A program made the translations under genes and the position numbers. Below the pieces are notes generated by a model. That model did no database searches. It was not told where the DNA came from and worked only from the letters and a program-made list of their open reading frames with translations. Positions 24,370-36,560 of a stretch of DNA of 64,000 bases are shown here, one piece after another. Each line of letters begins with the position of its first letter. The first letter of the stretch is position 1. This DNA comes from Palaemon carinicauda (taxonomy: Eukaryota; Arthropoda; Malacostraca; Decapoda; Palaemonidae): positions 26,359,957 to 26,423,956 of the forward strand of contig NC_090765.1 of NCBI RefSeq assembly GCF_036898095.1, read 5' to 3'.

Positions 24370-26874
24370 CAGTGATACCTCGGTACTCGACCATAATCCG
24401 TTCGAGATCCGTGTTCGACCTCCGATTTGTTCGAGTACCGAATTTTTTTTCCCCATAAGAAATAATGGTATATATTCTATTCCGTTCCCAAGCACTCGAA
24501 CAGGCCCAAAATATTAATAAAACGTGTACCTAAACAACAATAATTATCTAAATGTGTATGAAATTGGTCAGAAAATCCTATAAAACAATTTTAAACCATT
24601 TACTGTACTAAAATAAAACAATTTTAAACCATTTTCTGTACTGTAGTGAACATACCTTTGAGCAGCGGTTCGATGGCATACAGGGATGGATGTGGAGAGG
24701 ATGGAAGGGGGAGGTTACTGCTTGGAAGGAGAGTCCCCTTCCATGATGTGGCGGGGTAGTTCTCCTTCAGGAGTTATTTCTCTCTCCAATGAAAGGGTGG
24801 GCAGATCTATTTCAGGGGTTTCTTCTCTTCTTTGTCTCTTCTTTGGAGGAGAAACAGGCTTTGATGTAGCAGCTTTCTTTTCTTTTGTGAAAAACTGGTC
24901 TATTGTTAATTGTTTCTTCCTCCTCTGCAGTATTTTTCGAAAATGATACATGACACTATCATTAAACATATGCACTGCCCGGTTTGCTACTGCAATTTCT
25001 GGGTGGTATTTTTCAGCAAAAGCCTGCACATCTGCCCACTTGGAACAAATTTCATTGATGAGAGAACTTGGAACATCCTCCCTTACCTCATCCTCTTCTG
25101 AAGATTCCTGCTCCACAATCAGATCCTGCTGCTGTTGTTGTTGCAGGTGCAACAATTCCTCCACAGTCAACTCGGTAGAATGGCTTTCTACAAGCTCATC
25201 AATATCATCCTTGTCGACCTCAAGCCCCAAACTCCTGCCCATGACAACAATTTCCTCAACGACATCAGTGTCATCAGAAATTACAGGGGTAGCAGTGCTT
25301 GGACCCGCCTCTGGTTGGAAACCTTCAAACTCCCTCTCTGTGACACATGATGGCCACAGCTTACGCCAGGCAGAGTTCAATGTCCTATAGGTCACACCTC
25401 GCCAAGCTTGGTCAATCATGTTAACAGAGTTGAGGATGCTGAAGTGTTCCTTCCAGAATTCCTTTAGGGTCAACTTCGTGTCACTGGTCACTTCAAAACA
25501 CTTTCTGAAAAGGGCCTTGGTATAGAGTTTTTTGAAGTTTGAAATGACCTGTTGGTCCATGGGCTGGAGTATGGGAGTAGTATTGGGGGGCAAGAATTTG
25601 ATTTTGATAAAGCTGTATTCTTCTTTCAAGTCATCCTCGAGACCTGGAGGATGTGCAGGAGCATTGTCCATAACCAGAAGACATTTCATTGGCAAGCTCT
25701 TTTCAATGAGGTAAGCCTTAACCTGGGGGGCAAACACTTCGTTTATCCACTCAGTAAAGAATTGTCTTGTGACCCAAGATTTAGTGTTCGAGCGCCACAT
25801 AACTGGTAGTGCACTTTTACAAATATTATTTCGTTTGAACACCCGGGGGTTGTCCGAGTGGTACACTAACAAGGGTTTGATCTTGCAATCGCCACTTGCA
25901 TTTGCACACAGCAACAATGTTAGCCTATCTTTCATTGGCTTGTGACCTGGCATCTTCGTCTCGTCCTTGGTAATGTACGTATTGGCTGGCATTTTCTTCC
26001 AAAATAACCCAGTCTCATCACAATTAAAGACTTGTTGTGCGATCAAATTTTGTTCATTTATGTACCGATCGAATTCCCCCACGTATTTATCGGCTGCAAT
26101 TTGATCCGAACTAGCTGCCTCCCCATGCCTAGTAACACGATGAATACCTGTTCTATTACGAAACTTTTCAAACCAACCCCTGCTCGCTTTAAATGTAAAT
26201 GAATCACTTTCACTGGTACTCGGACTTTTCTTCACTAATTCTTCATAGATATGCAACGCTTTTTCACAAATGAACACTTCACTAACACTTTCCCCGGCCA
26301 ACTGTTTTTCTTTAATAAATATTAAAAGCAACTTTTCCATCTCCTCAATCACTTGTGGCCTTTGCTTAGTTACCGCCGTAACTCCCGTTGCAACATTCGC
26401 CTTCTTAATCATTTCTTTATGCTTTAAAAACGTAGAAATGGTCGACTTCGCCATTCCGTATTCTACCGCTAAATCGGACACTCGTACACCATTCTCATAT
26501 TTCGCTATAATTTCCTTCTTCAACTCGATCGTTGTTCGCACTGTTTTCCTCTTCTCCTTCCCCTTAACACTCATTACTTTCTTGGGACTCATTATGAAAG
26601 CTAAAAAAGCAATTAAAAGCACTGAAAATCACTAAATCACAACGAATGCTGATCGCGCGTTGTCTGAGTGACGCTCTCGAGAGAACTGATGCTTCCCGAA
26701 CAAGCGAGAGTGGCCGAGATGGCGCGATCATCACAAAGCCCATGCGGTCGTCACGTGTTCGGCTGGTCGAGTACCGAATTTTTGGTCGAGCACCGCAGCA
26801 AAAATTTCTCGAAAATTTTGGTCGAACTCCGAATTGTTCGAGTATAGAGTCGTTCGACTACCGAGGTATCACTG
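24370..26874 (-). mobile_element. Intact Tigger-type (pogo superfamily) DNA transposon
   Basis: The ends read CAGTGATACCTCGGTACTCG (24370) and, inverted, CAGTGATACCTCGGTAGTCG (26874), with TA on each side (24368-24369, 26875-26876). Subterminal GTTCGAG/TACCGAATTTTT blocks lie at both ends. The 2505-bp element encodes one uninterrupted transposase on the minus strand. Matching ends, TA duplications and an open gene indicate recent insertion and possible autonomy. Confidence 0.95.
24715..26592 (-). CDS. Tigger-like DDE transposase with CENP-B-type DNA-binding domain
   Basis: The start MSPKK at 26592 is preferred; an in-frame ATG 10 codons upstream (26622) would add a hydrophobic leader atypical for the family. 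That leaves 625 residues. Numbered from the longer ORF: a psq-type HTH at about 31-75 (KKEIIAKYENGVRVSDLAVE), and a CENP-B HTH at about 95-165 ending GWFEKFRNRTGIHRV. The DDE domain has D202 (FNCDETGLFWKKMP), D319 (CLLVMDNAPAH) and D356 (ILQPMDQQVISNFKKLY). A Gln-rich acidic tail follows, then QLTIDQFF at 571-578, which fits the PCNA-interacting-peptide consensus, and a basic cluster PPKKRQRR that could be a nuclear signal. It should cut and paste the 24370-26874 element at TA sites. The overall plan resembles TIGD1/Tigger proteins. No frameshift or stop is present. Confidence 0.95.
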   Translation of the reverse strand: MSPKKVMSVKGKEKRKTVRTTIELKKEIIAKYENGVRVSDLAVEYGMAKSTISTFLKHKEMIKKANVATGVTAVTKQRPQVIEEMEKLLLIFIKEKQLAGESVSEVFICEKALHIYEELVKKSPSTSESDSFTFKASRGWFEKFRNRTGIHRVTRHGEAASSDQIAADKYVGEFDRYINEQNLIAQQVFNCDETGLFWKKMPANTYITKDETKMPGHKPMKDRLTLLLCANASGDCKIKPLLVYHSDNPRVFKRNNICKSALPVMWRSNTKSWVTRQFFTEWINEVFAPQVKAYLIEKSLPMKCLLVMDNAPAHPPGLEDDLKEEYSFIKIKFLPPNTTPILQPMDQQVISNFKKLYTKALFRKCFEVTSDTKLTLKEFWKEHFSILNSVNMIDQAWRGVTYRTLNSAWRKLWPSCVTEREFEGFQPEAGPSTATPVISDDTDVVEEIVVMGRSLGLEVDKDDIDELVESHSTELTVEELLHLQQQQQQDLIVEQESSEEDEVREDVPSSLINEICSKWADVQAFAEKYHPEIAVANRAVHMFNDSVMYHFRKILQRRKKQLTIDQFFTKEKKAATSKPVSPPKKRQRREETPEIDLPTLSLEREITPEGELPRHIMEGDSPSKQ

Positions 26875-26876
26875 TA

Positions 26877-29439
26877 CTAATTACAAAAGAAGACATACTT
26901 TATTGTTCACTAGACTAACTAAAACGACATATATTTAGCCACTACAGAGGCATATGTGAAACTCTTGTAATGTATCAAATATAGCATGTAATGGTATAAA
27001 ACTGACTAGCAGTATTCAAGACTTATAATTTCTTTTAAATTTACAACAATAAAACAACCTATGGAGTTTCAGATAAAATGTAAATGCAACTACTATATGA
27101 TGAAATCAAAACAAAATAGAGTATAACTATCATAATTACTATCAAATATATTTCCCAAGTACTTACAAACTTTATACATAATTTATATACAATATTCTTA
27201 AACATACTACAGATAACAAATAATATAACATTGTCACTAACTATACATGCTATTTTAAATCTAATGCTTATCTCTTTATGTAGCTCTGTAATATATGAGA
27301 GTAAAGAATTAATTTAAAAAGGGAAGATAAAGAAATTCATAATTTAAGAAAGGGAGTAGGGAAACTATAAAAATCTGAAAAACTCTAGATACAGCCTAAT
27401 GATATATATAAATATTACCGAACGGTAAAAAATTACCAACTACAACTGGATATCAGCAATACTATTCATGCAATTTACAAAATAATACCTTGTCTTTTTA
27501 TACCTTATATAAATTAGTATGGACGCTTTGAACTTCAAAGTCAAACCAACAAGGCAACTTCCTGACAAATGCAGTGTTTTAACAATAACAAATATTGTAT
27601 TTATGACATGCATTGCAACAACCCCCTATAATCTGATACATAATGTTACAATGCTTATATCTTAAAATGTCAAAGCTGGGATGGAAATACTAAAACAGCT
27701 TGTGCATACTTCACTGTAACCAAAAGTTTTTTTTTACTCCAAAGCATTTTCACAAATATAATGCTTCTGATGCTGCATGGTTTGATAATGTGTATATTTT
27801 AACAAGCAATTAAATGTGCTTTCTTAAAAAAATAATACTCTAATAGAACAACAACAGTCCATTACAAATGAAACTGTTTGGAAATCTTCCAAAATTATTT
27901 TCTTTTCAACAACTAAATTCATTCTATCAATTTGCAAATGCTGTGTAACCACTGTGAAATTTATAAATTCAAAACTATAATTCCCAGCTGGTATATCTGG
28001 TAACAGTCACATACATCATAAAAATCCAATATTTGAATATGAACTATATACTAGAACTGTTAATGACTGATTGGTGTTCTATTGTACTGAGGCTTTTGCA
28101 CTATTTCTTTCTTGCAAGATTGACGGCCAGAAAAACTCCTTGCACTCAATATTTCTATCTAAAAAGTCTGCCTTAACAAAAGTATAGGATTCCTGTTTTG
28201 AATTTATTAATAAATAAACTATTTCACTGAACAGCATCCAAAACCTCCATAGACTTCACTAACACAGACTGAGAATCATACTAAACATATTTCTCTCAAG
28301 TTAGAGAGCAATTGTATACCTTACAGCATCTATGAAATCTAAAATAAATAAATTGTTACTTTATCAAACAGTAGCTATTTGAATTTTCTAAGTTAATTAA
28401 TTCTTGCATGGAGAACCTTGCACACACAAATATAATAAAATATGACAACCTTTAAGACATTCAACTACAATGGGTAAAAACATTCCTCTCCTAAAATGTA
28501 AATACTTGTCCCTTCTTAAAACCTTAATCACAACCAATATATCATGACTTTGTCATATTTCAATTTTGGTTAATATAGGTAGTAAGAACAGTATACCACT
28601 TCCAAAACTATTAAAGAACTTTTTATCTCTAGTAAGACCAATCATGTTCCAGTAGCTTCTGAAAAAAAATTCACCAAAAGGTACGTGGAAAGGATTTTTA
28701 TTTACTGGTATAACTTATCTTGCCTTCTGCTATCACTTAAAGGAATATATCTCCTTCAACAATATCAAATACTGCACTAATACCATTTTAATATGCAAAT
28801 GCTATTAGAAAAGAGTTTAATACAACGCAGTTTTGTACCAAGTTAAAAATACTGATGTATGCTCACAAAAAAAAAAAATATTGCCTAGTTTCAGTTCAGA
28901 AACATTTAATTCTTGAATTTTCTTTTTTACCTTAACCCTATTTTCACCAAAAATTAAATAAAATCTAATCCATTGGACATTGCTAAACTCATTAACTTAG
29001 TTCTTTCATTACCCATAACGTTTCTAAGGTTATTAGTTGGGCTTCAATTTCTTCACTACAAAAAAAAAAAAAAATAATGGAACACATTGGTGAAAAAATT
29101 AAGTGATCTACCTAATGCAGGCAATAGCATATCACAGTGGATCTGATATTTATCGCAGATGTAGTAAGTAATCATGTCAAGACTGTGTAAACCCTGAGTA
29201 TATCAAAAGAAAAACAATGCAACTACTCACCAGCTAAATACGGAAACAAATATCCCTAAATCTCATATTTTCGATATTTCTAAATAAGGCAATTGCAGTT
29301 AGATAAAAAATTGAATTCTCCATGGATAGATGACAACCAGCATATTTTTACATCAACATACTGTATATCCTATGTACATAAATAGAAGACGGCAGTAAAA
29401 CATTAAAATGATCATGAAGGTAGTAGGTGAAAAACAAGA
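26877..29439 (-). other. Probable 3' UTR and downstream flank of the EEPD1-like gene
   Basis: Between the stop codon of the EEPD1-like gene (29440) and the Tigger element there are 2.6 kb of AT-rich, notably repeat-poor sequence without coding blocks. Several AATAAA hexamers occur on the minus strand, so the mRNA 3' end cannot be placed. Confidence 0.45.
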
Positions 29440-29630
29440 TTACTCATCTCTTACTGTCGGGTCACCAATGTTACCATTTAGCTGTGCAATTCCAGATGGT
29501 TCAGGGTCAGGGTCTCTGGAAGCGTAAATATCACAGTAGACAGGACAATGGTCGCTAACATAACCTCCCCAACCCCAACCACGAGGGATAGCAAGATGGG
29601 TCAAGCCTTGCCTGATGACACCCCAGTTAC
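29440..29630 (-). CDS. EEPD1: EEPD1-like terminal exon F with stop codon
   Basis: The acceptor TTTCCTCCAACAG leads into GNWGVIRQGLTHLAIPRGWG, then WGGYVSDHCPVYCDIYASRD, with the terminal catalytic Asp-His pair of the EEP fold in SDHCPV. A short tail (about 24 residues ending TVRDE) follows, then TAA at 29440-29442. The V.R.GLT......WGWGG..S(D/E)HCPV signature supports the EEPD1 assignment. Confidence 0.95.
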
Positions 29631-29642
29631 CTGTTGGAGGAA

Positions 29643-30229
29643 AAAAAATTTAATAATTTTTTTATTTCTATACTCACTTGCTTATTATTCAGAAGCTTGG
29701 TTTATTGATGTTTACCTGAAAAACTTTTTGTTTATAGATGTTTACCTAAAATACTTTTATGTAAAAATTTCCAATTTTCTTTCCTTTTAAAAAATATATA
29801 CCTCGGTAAAGTAATAAAACACTAACAGTCAGCAGTAAGAAGTATGACAGAAGTTTCCCATTCTTCAGTTTTCTCCGACAAAGGGTTTCGTCAAAACGTG
29901 TACCTTCCCTTACAGATTGTGATGTGTTTATTGCATTATCAGTTAATACTTATTCGATTGATTAGCATTTCTGCACAGGGAAAGAAATGGGTTTTAATTA
30001 ACCATTGTGAGGGGTAAAACATCTAATGGTTTCTCTGGATGTATGTTCCAAATTAGTGTTTATTGGCGATGTGCTGATAGTATCGGTGATATCGGCCTTT
30101 TTTAAGAGTATTGGTATTGACCACTGAAATGACACCAGTATCGATATCAGCCTCCACTATGAGTATCTGGTATCAGTATCAGACAATAAAAAAATTAGCT
30201 TTAATAGCCGATATTATCATCATAATTAT
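29643..30229. other. Intron, no feature recognised
   Basis: Intron sequence between exons F and E. The 30050-30185 part is rich in GATATCGG/GTATCAGTATC motifs and may be the end of an unclassified DNA transposon. Confidence 0.4.
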
Positions 30230-30420
30230 TATCATTATTATTATTACTTAATAAACTACAACACTAATTAGAAAAGCAGGATAATATAAGCCCCAAGGGC
30301 TCCAACAGGGAAAATAGCTCAGTGAGGAAAGGAAATAAGATAATATACTACTATTTTCCCTGTTGGGGCCCTTAGGCTTATAGCATCCTGCTTTTCCAAC
30401 TAGGGTTATAGCCTATCAAG

Positions 30421-30425
<5 letters not shown>
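30230..30425. mobile_element. Two LINE-B 3' ends in opposite orientation
   Basis: 30253-30345 carries the minus-strand LINE-B end (GGGCTCCAACAGGGAAAATA, then AGTGAGGAAAGGAAATAA), preceded by (ATT)n. 30346-30425 carries the plus-strand orientation (TATTTTCCCTGTTGGGGCCC, then CTTTTCCAACTAGGGTTATA) followed by (TAA)n. Their 5' sides abut at about 30345, so together they form an inverted pair. Confidence 0.75.
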
Positions 30426-30737
<312 letters not shown>

Positions 30738-31079
30738 GAAGAACCACAGGGAAAATGAAAATACGAAATATACGCTAAAGTCCCGACTAGTTTCGTTATA
30801 CTTCTTCAGAGGACTGATTTATTGAGAGAGGTTTCTTTACATTTTATAGGGAAAGTAAATGTACGAATATACATATAGAGATTTAGAGAACAATGACACT
30901 CCCTTACCAGCTACCTGGGCTTGGGTCAGGTGTTGAGTGGGCGGAGTCCCCAAGCTCATAGGACACCTGCCAAAAAGGGTCATTTCTAGTGGCGGGTAAA
31001 TTCTTGTTTTTTTGACTTTCAGTACAGTTTATTTATATGAAAACACGGTAGCCTTACCTATATAAATACATTAGCAAAA

Positions 31080-31486
31080 CATACACATACATACATATAT
31101 ATATATACATACATATACACATACATACGTCGTCGGCGCCCACTCGTGTCCGAGTACTGGGTTCTGTCGTTAGCCATCAGCCTCCCATCTATGGGGTGGG
31201 TGCTTATGCCTGATGTGGCTGTTAAGTCCCAAGATGAAGAAGGGTGGAGGAAACGACAGAATGCCAGTAGCTGGGTATATTGTTTTGGGTGGTCGTGGCT
31301 TTGCAACGGCCACGCACACACACTTGGCCCACACTGTTTTCACCCGATGCAACCAACATCGGAGAAGCCGCCTGTCTCATGTGTCTTGAGCCGCGGTGAC
31401 ACATACATACACATACATACATATATATACACATACATATATATACACATACATATATATATATATACACATACATACAATTAATT
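31080..31486. repeat. GC-richer repeat bracketed by (CATA)n microsatellites
   Basis: (CATA)n/(TA)n tracts at 31080-31128 and 31402-31478 enclose about 270 bp of GC-richer sequence (GTCGTCGGCGCCCACTCGTG to CTTGAGCCGCGGTGACACAT). The bracketing suggests a short retroelement inserted in, or ending with, the microsatellite. I do not recognise the family and see no coding potential. Confidence 0.6.
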
Positions 31487-32344
31487 AATCAGCTGACGAA
31501 ACAACTTCTTTAGGAGAACCACTAAACCCACCCATGAGAAAGGGGGACAGACAAGCTAAAGACTATGCAATCCCTCCGCTGGCTAAGAATGGCCATTGTC
31601 CCATCACCGCATGAAGTAGTGCCGCGACGAATGATAAAGTTAAATTACAAATAATTATTATTTCAACTTAATTACTGAAGAAAAAACCTGCGGAACAGCA
31701 ACCTAACCCGAGTAACGGGAAAGATGTTCTCCCACAGAGGATCTTCCAGCTGCCCACATAATGAGGGAGCAGCGTGGTCAGCAAGGAAGAGCATGACCGA
31801 AGACAAGCTCTAGGTAGGCAGCAAGTGGTCTTCCTCCAAAGAACTCACAGGGAGAGAGCGATGTTAACATCCAAACGGAGGAGTATCACAAGAGGGCATC
31901 TCCCCAGTGGCAGAGGCCACCAGCCTACAGATTGTCCAGCATCAAAGCGGGGGAAGATCTTAAGAGAAAGTTATCCGCCCTCAAAAACCGGCTCCCCTAT
32001 GATGTCACACAAGCAGCAACATTTACCATAATGAAAAGAAAGCTTAAATATATATAAAAACATAACATGAATGTTTTCATAGATAAAAAAACAATTCTAT
32101 ATAAGAATATAAGAAAAAACAAGTTAAAGAGCCAGTTAAGTTTGGGGAGGAGAGAGACAACGTCTATCTCACATAGCCAAAAGCAACGTGGGTGCTCAGC
32201 CCAGGTGTGAGAGTGAGTGGGCTAGCCGGCGGGGGTGCTAACTAGCAGTTGGGGTGGTTATCTCTCACTTGAAAGTCTCATGGCTCGTCTTTCTGCTTTG
32301 CCAAAATCAATATCCCTACAAATATCGAGGGTTTGTATAGTGAC
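31487..32344. other. Intron with a diverged MITE-like block
   Basis: 32180-32290 contains CTCAGCCCAGGTGTGAGAGT and GGGGTGGTTATCTCTCACTT, matching the core of the MITE at 4898-5192; a TTTGTATAG-type end lies at 32331. The rest (31487-32130) is unclassified and shows no gene. Confidence 0.5.
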
Positions 32345-32910
32345 AAGAAATGAAGGCTTAATAATGAACTACAAATCAAATACTGTATGAAGCTTTAAAA
32401 ATGAACTACATGTACACACACACACACATTGAAAAAGAGAGAGAATGTGTTCATATGACAACTGATAATAACAGCTATAAACAAACTATGAAAACTATGA
32501 TATCCTGTAACATATTGGTGCTGATGCAAGATATTTTGAATAAGTTCAGAAATTATATAAATGATGTGTGTATTCCTCGATACTATAGCGGGACCTTGAA
32601 ATCAGCTGATTACAACTAAAGGTAAATAAGAAAAGTTAGTAATTGTTGATTATTAAAATGCTACTGAAATTGTAAACTAGAATACAAAAATACTTTAGCA
32701 GAGCATATGATATCCTATGAAACAAGAAAATGAAATGATGATATACAGGAAGGAAATATTGATAAAACAGGACTTGGATGATTACCGAATCATGACGCAG
32801 AATAATAAATCTACGGAAACTTCACTTTTCAAGTTCAACATACGTCCAGATCGACTTACGACACGTTTCTCGGTCCCTATCTCGGTCGTAAGTCAACGAC
32901 TACCTGCATT
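32345..32910. mobile_element. Partial copy (c) of a non-autonomous DNA element
   Basis: The left part (ATGAAGGCTTAATAATGAAC, TACTGTATGAAGC) and the right end (CTCGGTCGTAAGTCAACGAC) match the right half of the element at 37712-39688 and of 54400-56034. It keeps the right terminus and lacks the left 1.3 kb. Confidence 0.7.
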
Positions 32911-32997
32911 TGTATTCTTAAAAAAGGACTCAGGGCACAAGATTTCCTGGTTTAAAGGAATACCTTTCAAGTTAACATGTAATTAAAACATACTGAC

Positions 32998-33138
32998 CTG
33001 TATAGATTCTTCGAGTATGAGGATTGAGCCACATGTTGTCATAACAACAGGATCCTTCACTGTTCTTAATACTAATGTTGGTGTATGTATCCTCTGGAAT
33101 GATACTAGAATAGGAAGCATCCCTCAACACACCAAATG
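32998..33138 (-). CDS. EEPD1: EEPD1-like exon E (141 bp)
   Basis: The acceptor TTTTTTTTCTTCAG and donor GTCAGTA flank the exon. It encodes FGVLRDASYSSIIPEDTYTN, then ISIKNSEGSCCYDNMWLNPH and TRRIYT. The P.(D/H)T(Y/F)TNIS.KN..GS...DN.W pattern is distinctive for EEPD1; the Asp of YDNMW is a conserved active-site position of the fold. Starts in phase 1 and ends in phase 1. Confidence 0.93.
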
Positions 33139-34540
33139 CTGAAGAAAAAAAATATTGGTGATACATTTGAATATTATTTGCAAAGTTCTGCATTACCTTT
33201 ATATACAAAAAAGTAATCATTAACTTAATACTTTACAAAAAAATCTGCAAGATTCTAGAGTGGTGCAATAAACAGTAAGACATATAGTGTATTTTGTAGT
33301 TTTGAATATTCTTTATAATGATTTCAGGCAGAAATCCATTTTTTTATTTTGATGGATTGGCTACCATAACTGAAAAGCTACAAGTTTATGATAAGTATCA
33401 TCAAGAATATTTGAAACCCTTAAAATTATGTATCAGTTAATTAAATATCTAAATTAACTTTTGGAACCATGTTGTTTCCTGCCGTCATCATCATAAAAAC
33501 AGTCCTTGCAATAACAAAAATAGTCACTATAATCAAAACTCAATACAGTATTAGCTTTTGTTTTCCAGAACTTCCAGGCATATAGGAAACATGATTTTTT
33601 AATCTCATTTCCGATGTAGTCGTTTGCAGCTGTGTCCACCATACTAAAATAGCCTCCTTATTTAATCGAGTGTATTTAAAGCTGTAGATCACTTAGCTCA
33701 TGATTTAACATCATCTCCTTCTTCCCATATTCTGGCTAGTGGAATATGGTTCTCTATATGTAATAGCCCCATAGAATAGTATTTTGGTGTTATTTTAATT
33801 TTCTAATTCATCACTCACTTCAATTGCTTTTTACTTGCAATTTAACATTATCTCACTGCTCCTATGTTCTGACAAGTGGAACATGTTTCACTACGCTCCT
33901 TAGCCCCTAAGCTAGTCTATAATAAATTGTTTATACAATTTTGACTAATTCAATTCTAACAAATATATGTTCCAAATTTAATTTTGCTCAACACATGAGG
34001 AGAAAACGGAACAACAAAATGAGTGTATATTCATACATTTGAAAATATTGTACAATTGACTGAATAAAAATCATTAATAGACAAACTTAACAAATGGGTG
34101 AATGCACACTTAACAAAGGAACGAGTTGTAACTTTGTACTACAGCCTCTGTTCGAACATGGACTTTGCTTCCATTTCCCATTATAAGGCTAAATATATGT
34201 CAACCACACGTCTCTGACATACTCTTTCATTATTAACATGATAAATAAAATAAGAGGTTTAATTACAGTGTATATCCCAATATTAAAAACAAATATCTAA
34301 GAGGTTTAGAATATAAAAGTTAGCCCTTTATTCTGTTTGAACAAGAAATTTACGACACTACAGAAGCATCACCTATCAGTATTTTTCTGAGCTATCAGGA
34401 GGGAGGGGGTTTCTGCGGTAGGTGGCAAGATGACAAAACGAGCAAAACAGGATTTTTTTTATTAAAATCTGTAGCTTTGTTAATGGGGATTTCTGCTATT
34501 AGTACAGTACATGGGGTTCAAAATAATAAAAATTCTAAAA
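33139..34540. other. Intron, no gene recognised
   Basis: AT-rich intron sequence without recognisable repeats or coding blocks on either strand. Confidence 0.5.
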
Positions 34541-35274
34541 ACAATTTGTATTTTTCCAAGCTATACAAATCGGAGTCATTTATATAGGTTACTCCTAGTC
34601 TCGTTTTCTACGACCAGACAAAGGAAATTGATTGCATGATACTTCGTTGCTAAGCAACCACTGTGCATGCAGTGAAGGAAGCCTGTTCATGACGCTTGGT
34701 TACTTCCTTACACTCTCCTGTTCAAAGAATTGTGGGGTGGTTCAGGCGTGGTCTTTGATAAATAGCTGGGAAAAAGTAAAAACTGTTCTTAAAATCTATA
34801 GTCGACTCCTACGAGGATAAAAACTTTTGAGTCATTTATGGGAGTCTTTCTTAGGTGGGAGAAAGTCTCCATTAAGAGGTATGCCCTTCCTTTTTAATAA
34901 ATGCAATTACCATAAGTGATTACCAGAGATCAAAGTGAATAATTTGTGAACAGTGTAGCCGGCTAGTAAAAAGGCAAGGCAGTACGTTCTAGTCTGGAGA
35001 TCATCTTTTCGAGGGGTGAAGTCATATGAACAAGTGTTACATAATATTGAATATTCATTACATCAAATGTACCATCAAAAACTAAAAATTCAAAGCATTC
35101 TTATTTGCATTAGGGTCAATTCAAAGTGAAAGCTTCAAGTTCTAAGAAGATCACCATCTGCCTTAGTATCCATTACATACCCTTATAATGCAGAGAATAA
35201 ATGATGCCTGGGATATAAAAAAAGTTACGTGTCCCGTTCGAGCTTACAATTAGATTATTTGTTGTGCTGCAACA

Positions 35275-35620
35275 ATAGGGCCTTTAAGATAATGGTCAGT
35301 AACAGTGGTTTGTCATTTCCATATACCAGCTTTAAGGACCTGCGCTACAGAGTGGTTTTTGCAGAATGATAAGATTGTGGCAAAACCACATACACATATA
35401 TCATGTGCTCGACACTTAACCTGAGGATTTATAAGCTCCCATGACTTTTTCTCTTAAACAGAAAGAGACAAGTGTTTCTGGATACTTTCTTTTTGGAGCA
35501 CCCAGTTCACAAACAAATTGGAGATTTTAGGTCTAAGATACTGCATATTTTTCAGATATCTATGTACTGCTCTTACGGGACAGAGTAACATGTCATTCAG
35601 GCCATCATTTACCTATTTGA
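35275..35620 (-). pseudogene. DIRS-b tyrosine recombinase C-terminal half
   Basis: The minus strand gives DMLLCPVRAVHRYLKNMQYL, then after a frameshift CRAHDICVCGFATILSFCKN, HSVAQVLKAGIW and a final DHYLKG. These correspond to the YR catalytic block with the H of the H-x-x-R motif in AHDI and the Tyr nucleophile region near HYL. The Arg expected after HDI is Cys here, an inactivating change in addition to the frameshift and stop. Confidence 0.8.
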
Positions 35621-36560
35621 GAGACAAGATTGTCACCAGAGTCAAATATGATATCGTTTTCAATAAGATTCAGGGTTTTGATCACAAATTTGGGAACAAA
35701 AGACAATGGTGTAAAGGCATAAAGGTCTGGTCCATCCCATGGGTGTTGAAATGCATCTTCCATTACTGCAGATTTGTTTGAGACTGGAGAGCAATACACC
35801 AGGATTTTGTGATTCAGGTGAGTGGCAAACATGCCCAGAGACAGGGAATACCACAAAGTTGAAAGTCTCTTCCCCACTAGAGGAAGCAAAGACCATTCTC
35901 AGATGGTCTGCAATGACCTTCCTCTTCCCAGGGATAAATCTTGCCAAAAAAGAGATGGCTAAAGACTGCGTCTCCTTGATTGAAGATGTAGGTCACTACC
36001 GGGCAGTTGTCAATCATCAGCACCACGGAATGACCTTTCGGTCCTTGAGAAGTGGAGTAACACTAGTTGTGTTGCTTTCATTTCCAATAAACTGATGTGA
36101 AAAGCCTTGTCCTCTTCTGACCATAGGCTTAAGATTTGCTCCCTTCCTAGGTGAGCATTCCACTCCTGTAGAAAAGCATATGAGAACAGGAGGAATTGTG
36201 GAAAATCCTGAAATGGGTTCCTGCTAACAGGTTCTCCTTATTAAGCCACCAAAGGAGATCCTCTACTACCTCCTGAGGTATGGACAGAAGGGTTGCAAGG
36301 TGCTCTGTGACCAATGGTTCTTCAGGGCCCACTGCACTGAGCAAAGATGCATTCCCCCAAAAGGGTCAAGTTTCTTCAACGGGTTACTGCCCACGAGTGG
36401 GCCGGAAGAAGTTTCCCTTTCAGAGAGGTCACTGCTATTTCTCCAAATCTCGAGATTCTGATAGTGGATGGAAAACCTCTGGCTTAAACAGAGTCTATGC
36501 TCATGTCTAGGTACCTGATGGATTGCTGGGGGAAAAAGCTGGACTTCAGCAGGTTCAGTT
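35605..36560 (-). pseudogene. DIRS-b RNase H domain and linker
   Basis: Readable blocks on the minus strand are LLKSSFFPQQSIRYLDMSID (RT-RNase H connection, near 36540-36480), LWSEEDKAFHISLLEMKATQ (near 36120-36060), GHSVVLMIDNCPVVTYIFNQ (near 36010) and RFIPGKRKVIADHL (near 35940-35900). The linker FATHLNHKILVYCSPVSNKS, then EDAFQHPWDGPDLYAF, follows. The acidic positions of RNase H (E, D in IDN, D in ADHL) can be followed, across several frameshifts. Confidence 0.82.

Noticed and set aside
24910..25809. Plus-strand open frames opposite the Tigger transposase
   Set aside because: Antisense shadows of an intact, recognised transposase gene.
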